From assembly GCF_031846645.1 (NCBI RefSeq), contig NZ_JAVRHN010000001.1, positions 372,001 through 436,000 of the forward strand: DNA of 64,000 nucleotides. The letters run 5' to 3'. This document shows, piece by piece, positions 49,832 through 58,394 of this stretch. Origin of the DNA: Autumnicola psychrophila (GTDB lineage Bacteria > Bacteroidota > Bacteroidia > Flavobacteriales > Flavobacteriaceae). The notes below the pieces were generated by a model that saw only the letters and a program-made list of their open reading frames with translations, ran no database searches and was not told where the DNA came from. The number at the start of each line of letters is the position of its first letter. The stretch's first letter is position 1. The translations under genes were made by a program, and so were the position numbers.

Positions 49832-52510
49832 CTAATCCGCTATATTTGGATTGAGCCATTTCTCTGCTTTTTCGAATGATATTCCTTTTCTTTCCGCGAA
49901 ATCTTTTACCTGGTCTTCTTTTATTTTTCCTAGTCCGAAATATCGGGCTTCAGGATTTGCAAAGTAGTAACCACTTACACTTGCGGCCGGCCACATCGCA
50001 AGACTTTCAGTTAATTTCACCCCAATTCTCTCCTCAACTTTTAAAAGCTCCCAGATACTCAGTTTTTCCAGGTGATCGGGACAGGCCGGGTATCCCGGTG
50101 CCGGTCTTATTCCTTTATAAGTTTCTTTTATTAACTCTTCATTAGAAAGATTTTCATCTGGAGCATAACCCCAATCTTCAGTTCGAACCTGTTTATGAAG
50201 ATATTCGGCAAAAGCTTCAGCCAGACGGTCGGCAAGGGCTTTGATCATGATAGAATTGTAGTCATCATGATCTTTTTCAAATTGTGCTGCAAGATCGCTG
50301 GTCCCAAATCCTGTGCTTACGCAAAAGAATCCGAGGTAATCCTGGATTCCTGTTTCCTTTGGCGCTATAAAATCTGCAAGGGCGAAATTTGGCTTTTCAC
50401 CGTGCTTCTTAAGCTGCTGCCTTAATGTGCGAAAAAGCAACGTTTTCTCTTCGGAATCTTCTTTATAGCTGACTTCAATATCATCATTATTGACTGTATT
50501 AGCTTCAAATAGTCCAAATACTGCTTTTGCTTTCAGCAGTTTTTCATCAAGGATCCTGTTTAGCATGTGTTTTGCATCATTGAACAGAATGCTTGCTTGT
50601 TCGCCAACTTTTTCATCTTTCAGAATATCTGGATACCGACCATGCAAATCCCAACTTCTAAAAAACGGACTCCAGTCGATATATTTAACAAGTTTCCTTA
50701 TGTCGAAACCGTCAATAACCTGGATACCTGGTTTATTCGGTTTTTTAATGGAAGTATTTTTCCAGTCAATTTTGTATTTATTCCGGCGGGCCTGCGACAG
50801 ATTAAGGAAACTCTTTACTTTACCACGCTTTTTAAAGTTTGCACGGAATTTATCATACTCTTCCTTAAGATCGCTTTTATATTTTTCCCTTGTACTCTCC
50901 TTCAGCAAATCACCTACAACCGTCACTGCACGCGAAGCATCATTTACGTGCGCTACAGCATAATTATATTGCGGATCTATTTTTACGGCAGTATGAGCTT
51001 TAGAAGTTGTCGCACCACCAATCAACAAAGGCACTTCAAAGTTCTGACGCTGCATTTCTTTTGCAAGAAAAACCATTTCATCCAGCGAAGGTGTGATCAA
51101 ACCACTCAGCCCAATCGCATCCACATTTTCGGCTTTGGCAGTTTCTATAATTTTTTCTGAAGGTACCATCACCCCCAAATCTATAATTTCATAATTATTA
51201 CATCCCAAAACAACGCTTACGATATTTTTACCAATATCGTGCACATCTCCTTTTACCGTTGCCATAAGCACCTTCCCTGCCGACTGCCGCTTCTGTGATT
51301 TATCAGCTTCAATATAAGGGAGCAGATAAGCAACCGCTTTTTTCATTACCCGGGCAGACTTCACCACTTGCGGAAGAAACATTTTCCCGCTTCCAAACAA
51401 GTCCCCAACCACATTCATCCCGATCATCAGGTGGCCCTCAATAACTTCAATAGGCTTATCTGCTTCCTGCCGGGCTTCTTCGATATCATCGAGAATATAA
51501 GCATCTATTCCCTTCACCAGGGCATGGGTAATCCTCTCCTGCAACGGCTTTTCCCTCCAGGAAAGATCTACCTTACTTTCACGTTTTGTCCCTACTACAT
51601 TTTCTGCGAAATCCAGCATACGTTCGGTCGCATCTTCCCTTCTGTCAAGAATTACGTCTTCTACATGCTCCAGTAAATCCTTTGGGATATTGTCATAAAC
51701 ATCCAGAAGTGCAGGATTTACAATTCCCATGTTCATTCCGGCCTTTATCGCGTGGTATAAGAAAACGGAATGCATCGCCTCCCTTACAGGATCATTCCCC
51801 CGGAAGGAAAATGAAACATTACTTACCCCACCACTAACACTGCAATGCGGAAGGTTTTCTTTTACCCAACGTGTTCCTTCAATAAAATCTATGGCATTAC
51901 GCTTATGCTCGTCCATTCCCGTTCCAACAGGAAAAATATTTAAATCGAAGATGATATCTTCAGGAGGAAATTTTACTTTATTGACCAAGATATCATAAGA
52001 TCTTTTGGCAATCTCTATCCGCCGCTCATAATTATCAGCCTGTCCTACTTCATCAAAAGCCATCACAATTACCGCAGCACCGTATCTCTTTATTTTCCTC
52101 GCGTGGCTAACAAATTCTTCTTCTCCTTCTTTTAAGCTGATGGAGTTCACCACACATTTTCCCTGCACTACCTGAAGCCCGGCCTCTATTATTTCCCATT
52201 TTGAGCTGTCAATCATGATAGGAACACGGGCAATATCCGGCTCGGCAACTACAAGGTTCAGGAATTTCACCATGGCTTCTTTTCCATCGATAAGACCATC
52301 GTCCATATTTATATCGATGATCTGTGCACCACCATCTACCTGATCTCTTGCAACTTCCAGGGCTTCATCAAACTTCTCTTCTTTAATAAGCCGCAGGAAC
52401 TTCTTTGAACCTGCAACATTAGTACGCTCTCCAACATTCACAAAATTGCTGTCGGGGGTAATCACTAAAGGCTCAAGGCCAGAGAGTTTTAAAGGTCTAA
52501 TTTCTGACAT
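49832..52510 (-). CDS. metH: Methionine synthase, folate/cobalamin/activation part (MetH C-terminal)
   Basis: 892 residues, the larger half of a split cobalamin-dependent MetH. Order: pterin-binding domain (about 10-290; NVGERTNVAGSKKF, DINMDDGLIDG, SGGVSNVSFSFRGND), cap and cobalamin domain with the B12-ligand His424 in GDVHDIGKNIVSVVLGCN, and the S-adenosylmethionine reactivation domain at the end (IRPAPGYPACPDHLEK and YYFANPEARYFGLGKI). With the 339-residue N-terminal protein 5 bp upstream the total is 1231, close to the single-chain E. coli enzyme. Both are under the SAM riboswitch. Confidence 0.95.
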   Translation of the reverse strand: MSEIRPLKLSGLEPLVITPDSNFVNVGERTNVAGSKKFLRLIKEEKFDEALEVARDQVDGGAQIIDINMDDGLIDGKEAMVKFLNLVVAEPDIARVPIMIDSSKWEIIEAGLQVVQGKCVVNSISLKEGEEEFVSHARKIKRYGAAVIVMAFDEVGQADNYERRIEIAKRSYDILVNKVKFPPEDIIFDLNIFPVGTGMDEHKRNAIDFIEGTRWVKENLPHCSVSGGVSNVSFSFRGNDPVREAMHSVFLYHAIKAGMNMGIVNPALLDVYDNIPKDLLEHVEDVILDRREDATERMLDFAENVVGTKRESKVDLSWREKPLQERITHALVKGIDAYILDDIEEARQEADKPIEVIEGHLMIGMNVVGDLFGSGKMFLPQVVKSARVMKKAVAYLLPYIEADKSQKRQSAGKVLMATVKGDVHDIGKNIVSVVLGCNNYEIIDLGVMVPSEKIIETAKAENVDAIGLSGLITPSLDEMVFLAKEMQRQNFEVPLLIGGATTSKAHTAVKIDPQYNYAVAHVNDASRAVTVVGDLLKESTREKYKSDLKEEYDKFRANFKKRGKVKSFLNLSQARRNKYKIDWKNTSIKKPNKPGIQVIDGFDIRKLVKYIDWSPFFRSWDLHGRYPDILKDEKVGEQASILFNDAKHMLNRILDEKLLKAKAVFGLFEANTVNNDDIEVSYKEDSEEKTLLFRTLRQQLKKHGEKPNFALADFIAPKETGIQDYLGFFCVSTGFGTSDLAAQFEKDHDDYNSIMIKALADRLAEAFAEYLHKQVRTEDWGYAPDENLSNEELIKETYKGIRPAPGYPACPDHLEKLSIWELLKVEERIGVKLTESLAMWPAASVSGYYFANPEARYFGLGKIKEDQVKDFAERKGISFEKAEKWLNPNIAD

Positions 52511-52515
52511 GGAGA

Positions 52516-53535
52516 TTATATGCTTTCTGTATATTGAATCCTGGTTGGAATTTTTCTCGGCTGGTAATTTTTAACTGCTTCGGCAATTGCGCTGATATGT
52601 TTTGGGGTAGTCCCGCAACAGCCACCAATAATATTTACCAGTCGTTTTTCAAGATATTCATTGATCTGATCGGCCATTTCTTCCGCATCCTGGTCGTATT
52701 CCCCAAATGCATTGGGCAGACCGGCATTGGGATAAGCCGAAACTCCGGAATTTGCGTACCTGTTAAGAACTTCAAGATGCGGAGTAAGCTGTTTTGCACC
52801 TAAAGCACAGTTAAAGCCGATACTTAAAAGCGGAATATGGGAAACCGAAATGAGGAAAGCTTCAGCAGTTTGCCCGGAAAGGGTTCTCCCCGAGGCATCT
52901 GTAATAGTTCCGCTAATCATAACCGGAACATCTACGTTTAATTCCTCCTTAAGTTCATCTATGGCAAACAAGGCTGCCTTTGCGTTAAGAGTATCAAATA
53001 CCGTTTCAACCAGCAGAATATCCACTCCGCCGTCTATTAACGCCTGTGCCTGTTGCCGGTAAGCCACTTTAAGCTCCTCAAAGGAAATTGCCCTGTACCC
53101 GGGATCATTGACATCTGGCGACATGCTTGCCGTTTTATTGGTGGGGCCAATTGCACCTGCAACAAATCGCGGTTTTTCAGGATTTTCTGCAGTAAGATCT
53201 GTAGCTACTTTTTTAGCAATTCTGGCAGACTCATAATTCAGCTCATACACAAGGTCTTCCATCTGGTAATCTGCCATGGCAATGGTAGTACCAGAAAAGG
53301 TATTGGTTTCCACAATATCGGCACCGGCAAGAAAATACTTGCGGTGAATTTCGGCAATTGCCTCAGGTTGTGTTAAAGAAAGTAAATCATTATTACCCTG
53401 TAAAGAAACAGGCCAATCTTTAAAACGTTCACCACGGAAGTCTTCTTCAGAAAATTTATATTCCTGAAGCATGGTCCCCATGGCACCATCTAAAACCAGT
53501 ATTTTTTGAGAAATTAAATCTTCTATTCTTGACAT
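52516..53535 (-). CDS. metH: Methionine synthase, homocysteine-binding part (MetH N-terminal)
   Basis: 339 residues: the homocysteine S-methyltransferase barrel that holds the zinc and activates homocysteine. The zinc ligands are Cys243 (FNCALGAKQL) and Cys306-Cys307 (IIGGCCGTTPKH). N-terminal motifs are LVLDGAMGTML and VETNTFSGTTIAMADY. It is the separately encoded first domain of MetH, as in many Bacteroidota. Start at the ATG 53,535, about 50 bp after the riboswitch. Confidence 0.95.
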   Translation of the reverse strand: MSRIEDLISQKILVLDGAMGTMLQEYKFSEEDFRGERFKDWPVSLQGNNDLLSLTQPEAIAEIHRKYFLAGADIVETNTFSGTTIAMADYQMEDLVYELNYESARIAKKVATDLTAENPEKPRFVAGAIGPTNKTASMSPDVNDPGYRAISFEELKVAYRQQAQALIDGGVDILLVETVFDTLNAKAALFAIDELKEELNVDVPVMISGTITDASGRTLSGQTAEAFLISVSHIPLLSIGFNCALGAKQLTPHLEVLNRYANSGVSAYPNAGLPNAFGEYDQDAEEMADQINEYLEKRLVNIIGGCCGTTPKHISAIAEAVKNYQPRKIPTRIQYTESI

Positions 53536-53585
53536 GCTATTCGTTTCAAAATATTATCAAAAAAGAAGAGAGGAAAGATTCTTTT

Positions 53586-53693
53586 GTTATCTATCCACAG
53601 CGTTTCCGGAATGGTAGAACGTAGCACCTTCTCCCATTACAGGAGGGTTGCCAAGGCTTCAGCGGGTCTAATCCCTCAACCTTTCTTGATAAC
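53586..53693 (-). ncRNA. SAM-I (S-box) riboswitch upstream of metH
   Basis: Minus-strand RNA with P1 GTTATC/GATAAC and the conserved core GAGGGATTAGACCC, GAAGCCTTGGCAACC, then GGTGCTACGTTC, the S-box signature. It senses S-adenosylmethionine and should lower expression of the metH pair when SAM is plentiful. No strong terminator is visible between P1 and the ATG; the 50 nt there include a weak U-rich stretch, so a translational or weak-terminator mode is possible. Confidence 0.9.
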
Positions 53694-53720
53694 GGTGTTT
53701 AAATTAATGAACTTGCCTGG

Positions 53721-53750
53721 CAAATATAAGGCTAAGGCCTGAATTTGCAA
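53721..53750 (-). promoter_or_regulatory. Promoter of the metH transcript
   Basis: Minus strand: TTG (53,748-53,750), about 19 bp, TATATTTG (53,721-53,728). The transcript would start about 22 bp before the riboswitch P1. Confidence 0.7.
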
Positions 53751-53855
53751 GTGAATTGAACGAAAAGTTAAAAAGGGAAAGAGGGAAAAAGCTAAATAGT
53801 TATTATCTCTCTATTCCCTTATCTCATTAAATCTTTCAATTTATATTTTAAAGTT

Positions 53856-54275
53856 TTAAATGAGCTTTTCATTTAAATTAACTTCAAAAGATATTTCGGC
53901 AGCTTTTTCCAGCATTTTTGACACTGAACAGTACTTTTCCATAGAAAGGCTAACTGCTCTTTTTGCTTTTGCTTCCGGAATGTCCCCCTTCAGCATAAAA
54001 TTAAGATGGATTTTCTTGAAAACATTAGGTATTGCTCCATCTTCCCGAAATCCTTCAACTTCTACCTGAAGGTCATCCAGTTCTAAATGTTGCTTCTTTA
54101 AAATCATCACCACATCAATACTACTGCAGCCGGCTACACCTCTTAGTATAAGATCCATAGGACTAGATCCCTGCGGATTTTCTTCAGATTTATTATCCAG
54201 ATGAACTACGTCTCCACGCTCATTTTTGGTTTCAAAATGATATGCGTCGTTTAATCGGGTGAGGAATACTTTCAT
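53856..54275 (-). CDS. OsmC family peroxiredoxin-like protein
   Basis: 139 residues; dimeric thiol peroxidase fold. The two reactive cysteines are in AGCSSIDVVMILKK and KYCSVSKMLEK. The middle section has DDLQVEVEGFREDGAIPN. Members reduce organic hydroperoxides or stay as redox sensors. It stands alone, read on the minus strand with a TACCTTTG box at 54,294-54,301, and is not part of the methionine cluster downstream. Confidence 0.9.
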   Translation of the reverse strand: MKVFLTRLNDAYHFETKNERGDVVHLDNKSEENPQGSSPMDLILRGVAGCSSIDVVMILKKQHLELDDLQVEVEGFREDGAIPNVFKKIHLNFMLKGDIPEAKAKRAVSLSMEKYCSVSKMLEKAAEISFEVNLNEKLI

Positions 54276-54293
54276 TTAATTATAAATTTTAAG

Positions 54294-54301
54294 CAAAGGT
54301 A
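54294..54301 (-). promoter_or_regulatory. -7 box of the osmC-like gene
   Basis: TACCTTTG, about 19 bp before the ATG. No clear TTG at -33. Confidence 0.4.
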
Positions 54302-54415
54302 GAAAAAATAAATCACCGTTTTCCCTTAACTTCAGTTGGCGCAATAGATGATACGGAATTGTTTTGTCGTCAAACAATAGCCGAATTCAAATTCCTTTTT
54401 TCCGGAATTACTGGA

Positions 54416-55699
54416 TTATAAATATTCAAAGCGGCTGTAAAAAAGTTGAATTATCGACAGCTCCGCGTCCTCAACTTCTTGCACAACATCAAGATAATCC
54501 TCATAGGAATTCAGGACTACACCATTCCTATGCTCTTTTAAAGTGGAGAAGAATTTCAATTCAAACCAAACTTTATCCAGTATTTCCTGCTCTTCAGGAG
54601 AAATGCTTTCATAATCGTAAATGATGGTCTGCATTTGCCTTCGTGCTAAGTCTTTGATATTATTGGCCGCATTGCCATTGGTAGGCAAATTTCGAATAGC
54701 ACCTATGATAATATAATTCTTCCCGTAACCTACCTTAGAAATATATTGGTCCCCATACTTCAATTCAAACAAATCCGGGTTTTCATGATATACCTCTCTA
54801 AGCGAATCTCCAGCCTTGCCGGCGGAATTAAAATTATCATACCCATGCTGATATTTGAAGCACCCTACAAGAACACCGTCTTCGGTCACCGGGTACTGTT
54901 CGATGATCGATTGGTATAGGTTATCGGTAACAGCAAGACTCACACCCGACTGAGGCCTGTAATTATTGTAAGAAAACCCATCAAACAAGCGGTAGGGAAA
55001 CATATATTCCAGCGGATTTACATTAATATGCCAGGTTAGGCTTTGAGAAAAAGATTCATCTATGTGAAAATAGGAGGTTTCAGATACGCCAAATGGATTA
55101 CCCAGAGGCATATACGCATTGGTATTAATTCCGGAACCAAACTTTTCCTGGTAAGGATAGTTTTCGTTCAGAATTGTTTCTTCGTTTTTTGTGATGGTGA
55201 GAGTTCGCTGGCCGGTGCCTGCATCGAATGCCAATTTCTGAAAACTGCCATTATCAGCCGCTGTAAATTCAGTTGAAGTAAGATCCCCGCTGCTGTAATT
55301 ATAAACAGTTGTACCATTCTCACTATAAACTTTCTTAATTAAAGGAAGTCCATTTTCATATCTGGTTTCAAACCATAAGTCTCCATCTGGATTATAATAT
55401 TTAGACCAAAGAGGTTTATTATCTTCACTACGACTTACCTCCATGTACAGGTGTTGATTCGGAACACTGGAATATAACTATGCAGATTTTATATATCCGT
55501 TTTCATAATACTCATATTCCTTTGTAGGTTCATCTCCACCATATCTCGCTTCTTTTATCCAGCCATTTTCATGCTGACTAATCAGCTCAAAATATTTTTC
55601 GGATTTAATTGAATAGTCAGTTTGCGGAGTATCGTCTTTCTGGCATGATGATAATATTAAAACTGCCAGAAATAGGCAAAAATGTAATTTTTTGTGCAT
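54416..55699 (-). pseudogene. Lipoprotein with MORN-like repeats, split by one in-frame stop
   Basis: A signal with lipobox LSSC (MHKKLHFCLFLAVLILSSC) is followed by MORN_2-like repeats (ENGWIKEARYGG, YEYYENGYIKSA), then a TAG at about 55,478-55,480. The same frame continues without a break as LYSSVPNQHLYMEVSRSEDN and GDLWFETRYENGLPLIKKVY for about 340 more residues to 54,416. The two halves therefore look like one gene of about 427 codons interrupted by a single nonsense codon. The C-terminal region (TWHINVNPLEYMFP onward) has no domain I recognise. It could be a real mutation, a sequencing error, or suppressed; I score it as a pseudogene. Confidence 0.7.
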
Positions 55700-55904
55700 T
55701 GTTTGGTGGGGATGATTTTGAGTAATGAAAAATTAGAATAGCTGTAAAAACTTTACGCTATTATTTATTATTTGCCGAAAATAATAAATTTCTGGAAAGC
55801 ATTATAACAATTTCAGTCCGCTGTTTGTCCTGCGGAATTCAACCGGGTTAAGATCATCTTGATGAAAATAGAGAAAATTCTGAAGTTAATGCCGTTTGAA
55901 ATAA

Positions 55905-55948
55905 AAAAGAATGGCCGAAACAATTGCCAGGAAAGGCAATTTTCGACC
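55905..55948 (-). terminator. Terminator of the sulfate assimilation operon
   Basis: Minus strand: GGTCGAAAATTGCC, loop, GGCAATTGTTTCGGCC, then ATTCTTTTTTATTTC. It lies 21 bp past the stop of the flavoprotein gene. Its arms contain the dispersed CGAAAATTGCC motif. The rest of 55,700-55,904 shows nothing else. Confidence 0.8.
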
Positions 55949-55968
55949 ATTTATTAAAATCTCAAAGT

Positions 55969-57030
55969 TTATCCTATACTCTGGACAACTTCTTTTTTAG
56001 CTTCCTTTTTACTTCCATCAAAGCCCTGAACACCTCCAACGGTGGTATATTTCAGGATATATTTCTTATCCGGGAAAATTCTCGCGTAAGCACTCTGGCA
56101 CATAATCGCAGCTTCGTGAAAACCGGAAAGAATCAGCTTTAATTTTCCTTTGTAAGTATTCACATCTCCAATTGCGTATACTCCGGGAATATTGGTTTGA
56201 TAATCGTAAGAATTATCCACTTTAATAGCGTTCTTTTCGATCTCCAGACCCCAGTCTCCAATAGGACCAAGTTTTGGCGAAAGTCCGAATAGCGGAATAA
56301 AATCATCTACCTCCCTAAATTCTTCTCCCCTTGCGGTATCTTTATGACGAATTACTACTTTTTCAAGTTGATCTTCACCTCTTAGTCCAACAACCTCAGC
56401 ATTGGTAATCATTTCAATCTTACCAAGTTTCGCAAGCTCAGAAACACGCTCTACGCTATCCAATGCTCCACGGAATTCACGTCTTCTGTGAACCAGTGCA
56501 ACTTCAGATGCAACATCTGCAAGATAAATTGCCCAGTCTAAGGCAGAATCTCCACCACCTGCAATAACAACTTTTTTATCGCGGTAAACTTCAGGGTCTT
56601 TAATGAAATAAGAAACTCCCTTGTCCTCATAGTCAGTGATGTTTTCAATAGGTGGTTTTCTTGGCTCGAAAGACCCTAATCCACCGGCAATTGCCACTAC
56701 AGGAGCATGGTGCTTTGTACCTTTATTGGTAGTCACTATAAAAGTCCCGTCGTCCAGTTTCTCGAGAGTTTCTGCACGCTCACCCAATGTAAATCCAGGT
56801 TCGAAAGGTTTGATCTGCTCCATAAGATTTCCTACTAAATCCCCGGCTAAAATTTCCGGAAATGCAGGGATATCATAGATTGGTTTTTTTGGATAAATCT
56901 CAGAACACTGTCCGCCAGGTTGTGGCAAAGCATCTATCAGGTGTGTTTTCAACTTTAATAGTCCCGCCTCAAAAACGGTAAATAATCCCGTGGGGCCGGC
57001 TCCTATTATCAGGATATCTGTCTTAATCAT
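55969..57030 (-). CDS. Ferredoxin-NADP reductase-like flavoprotein
   Basis: 353 residues of the thioredoxin-reductase-like ferredoxin-NADP+ reductase class. FAD-binding GAGPTGLFTVFEAG is near the N-terminus, the NADP-binding GGGDSALDWAIYL in the middle, and GVYAIGDVNTYKGKLKLI toward the end. There is no CxxC redox motif, so it is not a thioredoxin reductase. It is the last gene of the sulfate operon (8 bp overlap with the preceding gene), so it could supply electrons, through ferredoxin, to the sulfite reductase. That pairing is inference. Confidence 0.88.
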   Translation of the reverse strand: MIKTDILIIGAGPTGLFTVFEAGLLKLKTHLIDALPQPGGQCSEIYPKKPIYDIPAFPEILAGDLVGNLMEQIKPFEPGFTLGERAETLEKLDDGTFIVTTNKGTKHHAPVVAIAGGLGSFEPRKPPIENITDYEDKGVSYFIKDPEVYRDKKVVIAGGGDSALDWAIYLADVASEVALVHRRREFRGALDSVERVSELAKLGKIEMITNAEVVGLRGEDQLEKVVIRHKDTARGEEFREVDDFIPLFGLSPKLGPIGDWGLEIEKNAIKVDNSYDYQTNIPGVYAIGDVNTYKGKLKLILSGFHEAAIMCQSAYARIFPDKKYILKYTTVGGVQGFDGSKKEAKKEVVQSIG

Positions 57031-57616
57031 TATTATCTTTTTTAACTTTCAACGATTCGGTTATTGTATTCATCTGTTCCACCTTGGCTTCAAAATCACC
57101 TTTAATGGATTTTCGATACTCATTCAAATTTTCCACCATCTGGTTCACATTCTCCGGAATCACTTCCTCGAAAAATTCCCTCAGGCGTTTTGCAGTCGTA
57201 GGTGATTTTCCATTGGTTGAAATGGCAATTTTCACATGTCCTTTATTTACAATTCCGCCCATATAGAAATCACAGAGGTCTGGTGTATCGGCAATATTAG
57301 CAAGTAAATAGCGTTTTTTTGCATCTCTGTGAACCCGCTTATTAAGCTTAGCATCGTTAGTCGCCGCAATTACCACATGCCGCTTTTTTAAATATTTTCT
57401 TCTATACCGGCCCTTGATCATTTTTACACCATGCTTCTTTGCAAGTTCTGCCGTTTCGGGCAGGAACTTTTTGGCCACAACTTCAACATTTGCATTTGGA
57501 CTGGATTTCAATAAAAAAAACAGTTTTTCATGCCCCACATTTCCACCCCCTACAACGAGAATGTTCAATTGATTGACCTTTAAGAAAACAGGGTATAATT
57601 CGTTTCGCTCTTCCAT
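57023..57616 (-). CDS. Precorrin-2 dehydrogenase / sirohydrochlorin ferrochelatase
   Basis: 197 residues, the Met8p/CysG N-terminal type. It oxidises precorrin-2 to sirohydrochlorin and inserts iron to give siroheme for sulfite reductase. The NAD-binding VVGGGNVGHEKLFFLL is followed by VVIAATNDAKLNKRVHRDA, DFYMGGIVNKGHVKIAISTN and GKSPTTAKRLREFFEEVIP. It lies between the cobA gene and the flavoprotein gene, completing the siroheme branch with two separate proteins in place of a fused CysG. Confidence 0.92.
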   Translation of the reverse strand: MEERNELYPVFLKVNQLNILVVGGGNVGHEKLFFLLKSSPNANVEVVAKKFLPETAELAKKHGVKMIKGRYRRKYLKKRHVVIAATNDAKLNKRVHRDAKKRYLLANIADTPDLCDFYMGGIVNKGHVKIAISTNGKSPTTAKRLREFFEEVIPENVNQMVENLNEYRKSIKGDFEAKVEQMNTITESLKVKKDNND

Positions 57617-57617
57617 G

Positions 57618-58394
57618 TTAGTTTTTTGGGTTGTTTTCAGGAATTACCTCCAGATTTTCAAAAATCCTGTGTACCTGATTTCTTTCCTTTACCACTTCGC
57701 CAATAACAATTATTGCAGGTGCTGTTAATCCTTTTTGACAAACCACCTTTTCAATAGTCGAAATAGTTCCAAAACCTGACTTTTCATTTACCGTCGTTCC
57801 ATTCTGAATTACTCCAACGGGCATATCTTCTTTCCCAAAATGACTAAAAATATCAACAATTTCGGCCAGTTTGCTCATTCCCATTAATATCACAACGGTT
57901 GCCGTAGATTGCGCTGCCAGACGTACATCATCAGATAATTTCTTCTGTGTCGTAGTTCCTGTTATTACCCAGAAACTTTCGGAAGTTCCACGTTGCGTGA
58001 GCGGAATACCCACACCTGCCGGAACAGATATAGCCGAAGTAATTCCGGAAACCATTCCAGTCTCCAGTCCTTTGCTCTTCGCATAATTAATTTCCTCAGA
58101 ACCTCTTCCAAAAACAAAGGGATCTCCTCCCTTAAGTCTTACCACATGTCCGCGCTCCAACGCATATTTTACAATCAGCTCGTTTATTTCATCCTGCGAG
58201 TAACGATGTTTATCTTTGCGTTTCCCCACAAATATATGCTCTGCCTGTGGGGCATATTCTAATAGTTCACGGTTAATTAACGCGTCGTATAGAACCACGT
58301 TGGCTGACTCGAGCGCTTTTAACGCTTTTAGCGTTATCAATTCCGGATCTCCCGGCCCCGCTCCTACTATTGTTAACCTGGATGAATTATGCAT
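57618..58394 (-). CDS. cobA: Uroporphyrinogen-III C-methyltransferase
   Basis: SUMT, about 258 residues from the ATG at 58,394 (MHNSSRLTIVGAGPGDPEL), chosen as the family-typical start. A start 27 bp upstream would overlap the sulfite reductase gene further. It methylates uroporphyrinogen III at C2 and C7 to precorrin-2, feeding siroheme synthesis. Motifs: VGAGPGDPELITLKAL, VVRLKGGDPFVFGRG, GITSAISVPAGVGIPLTQRG and VILMGMSKL. The stop of the sulfite reductase overlaps its first codons by 8 bp. Confidence 0.93.
   Translation of the reverse strand: MHNSSRLTIVGAGPGDPELITLKALKALESANVVLYDALINRELLEYAPQAEHIFVGKRKDKHRYSQDEINELIVKYALERGHVVRLKGGDPFVFGRGSEEINYAKSKGLETGMVSGITSAISVPAGVGIPLTQRGTSESFWVITGTTTQKKLSDDVRLAAQSTATVVILMGMSKLAEIVDIFSHFGKEDMPVGVIQNGTTVNEKSGFGTISTIEKVVCQKGLTAPAIIVIGEVVKERNQVHRIFENLEVIPENNPKN

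Noticed and set aside
50567..51160. Plus-strand open frame of nearly 200 codons opposite metH
   Set aside because: It lies wholly within the conserved metH coding sequence, has an unusual composition rich in Phe, Ile and Cys, and matches no family.
55478..55699. Independent 73-residue MORN-repeat lipoprotein
   Set aside because: The frame continues directly after the TAG with matching repeats, so one interrupted gene is the simpler reading.
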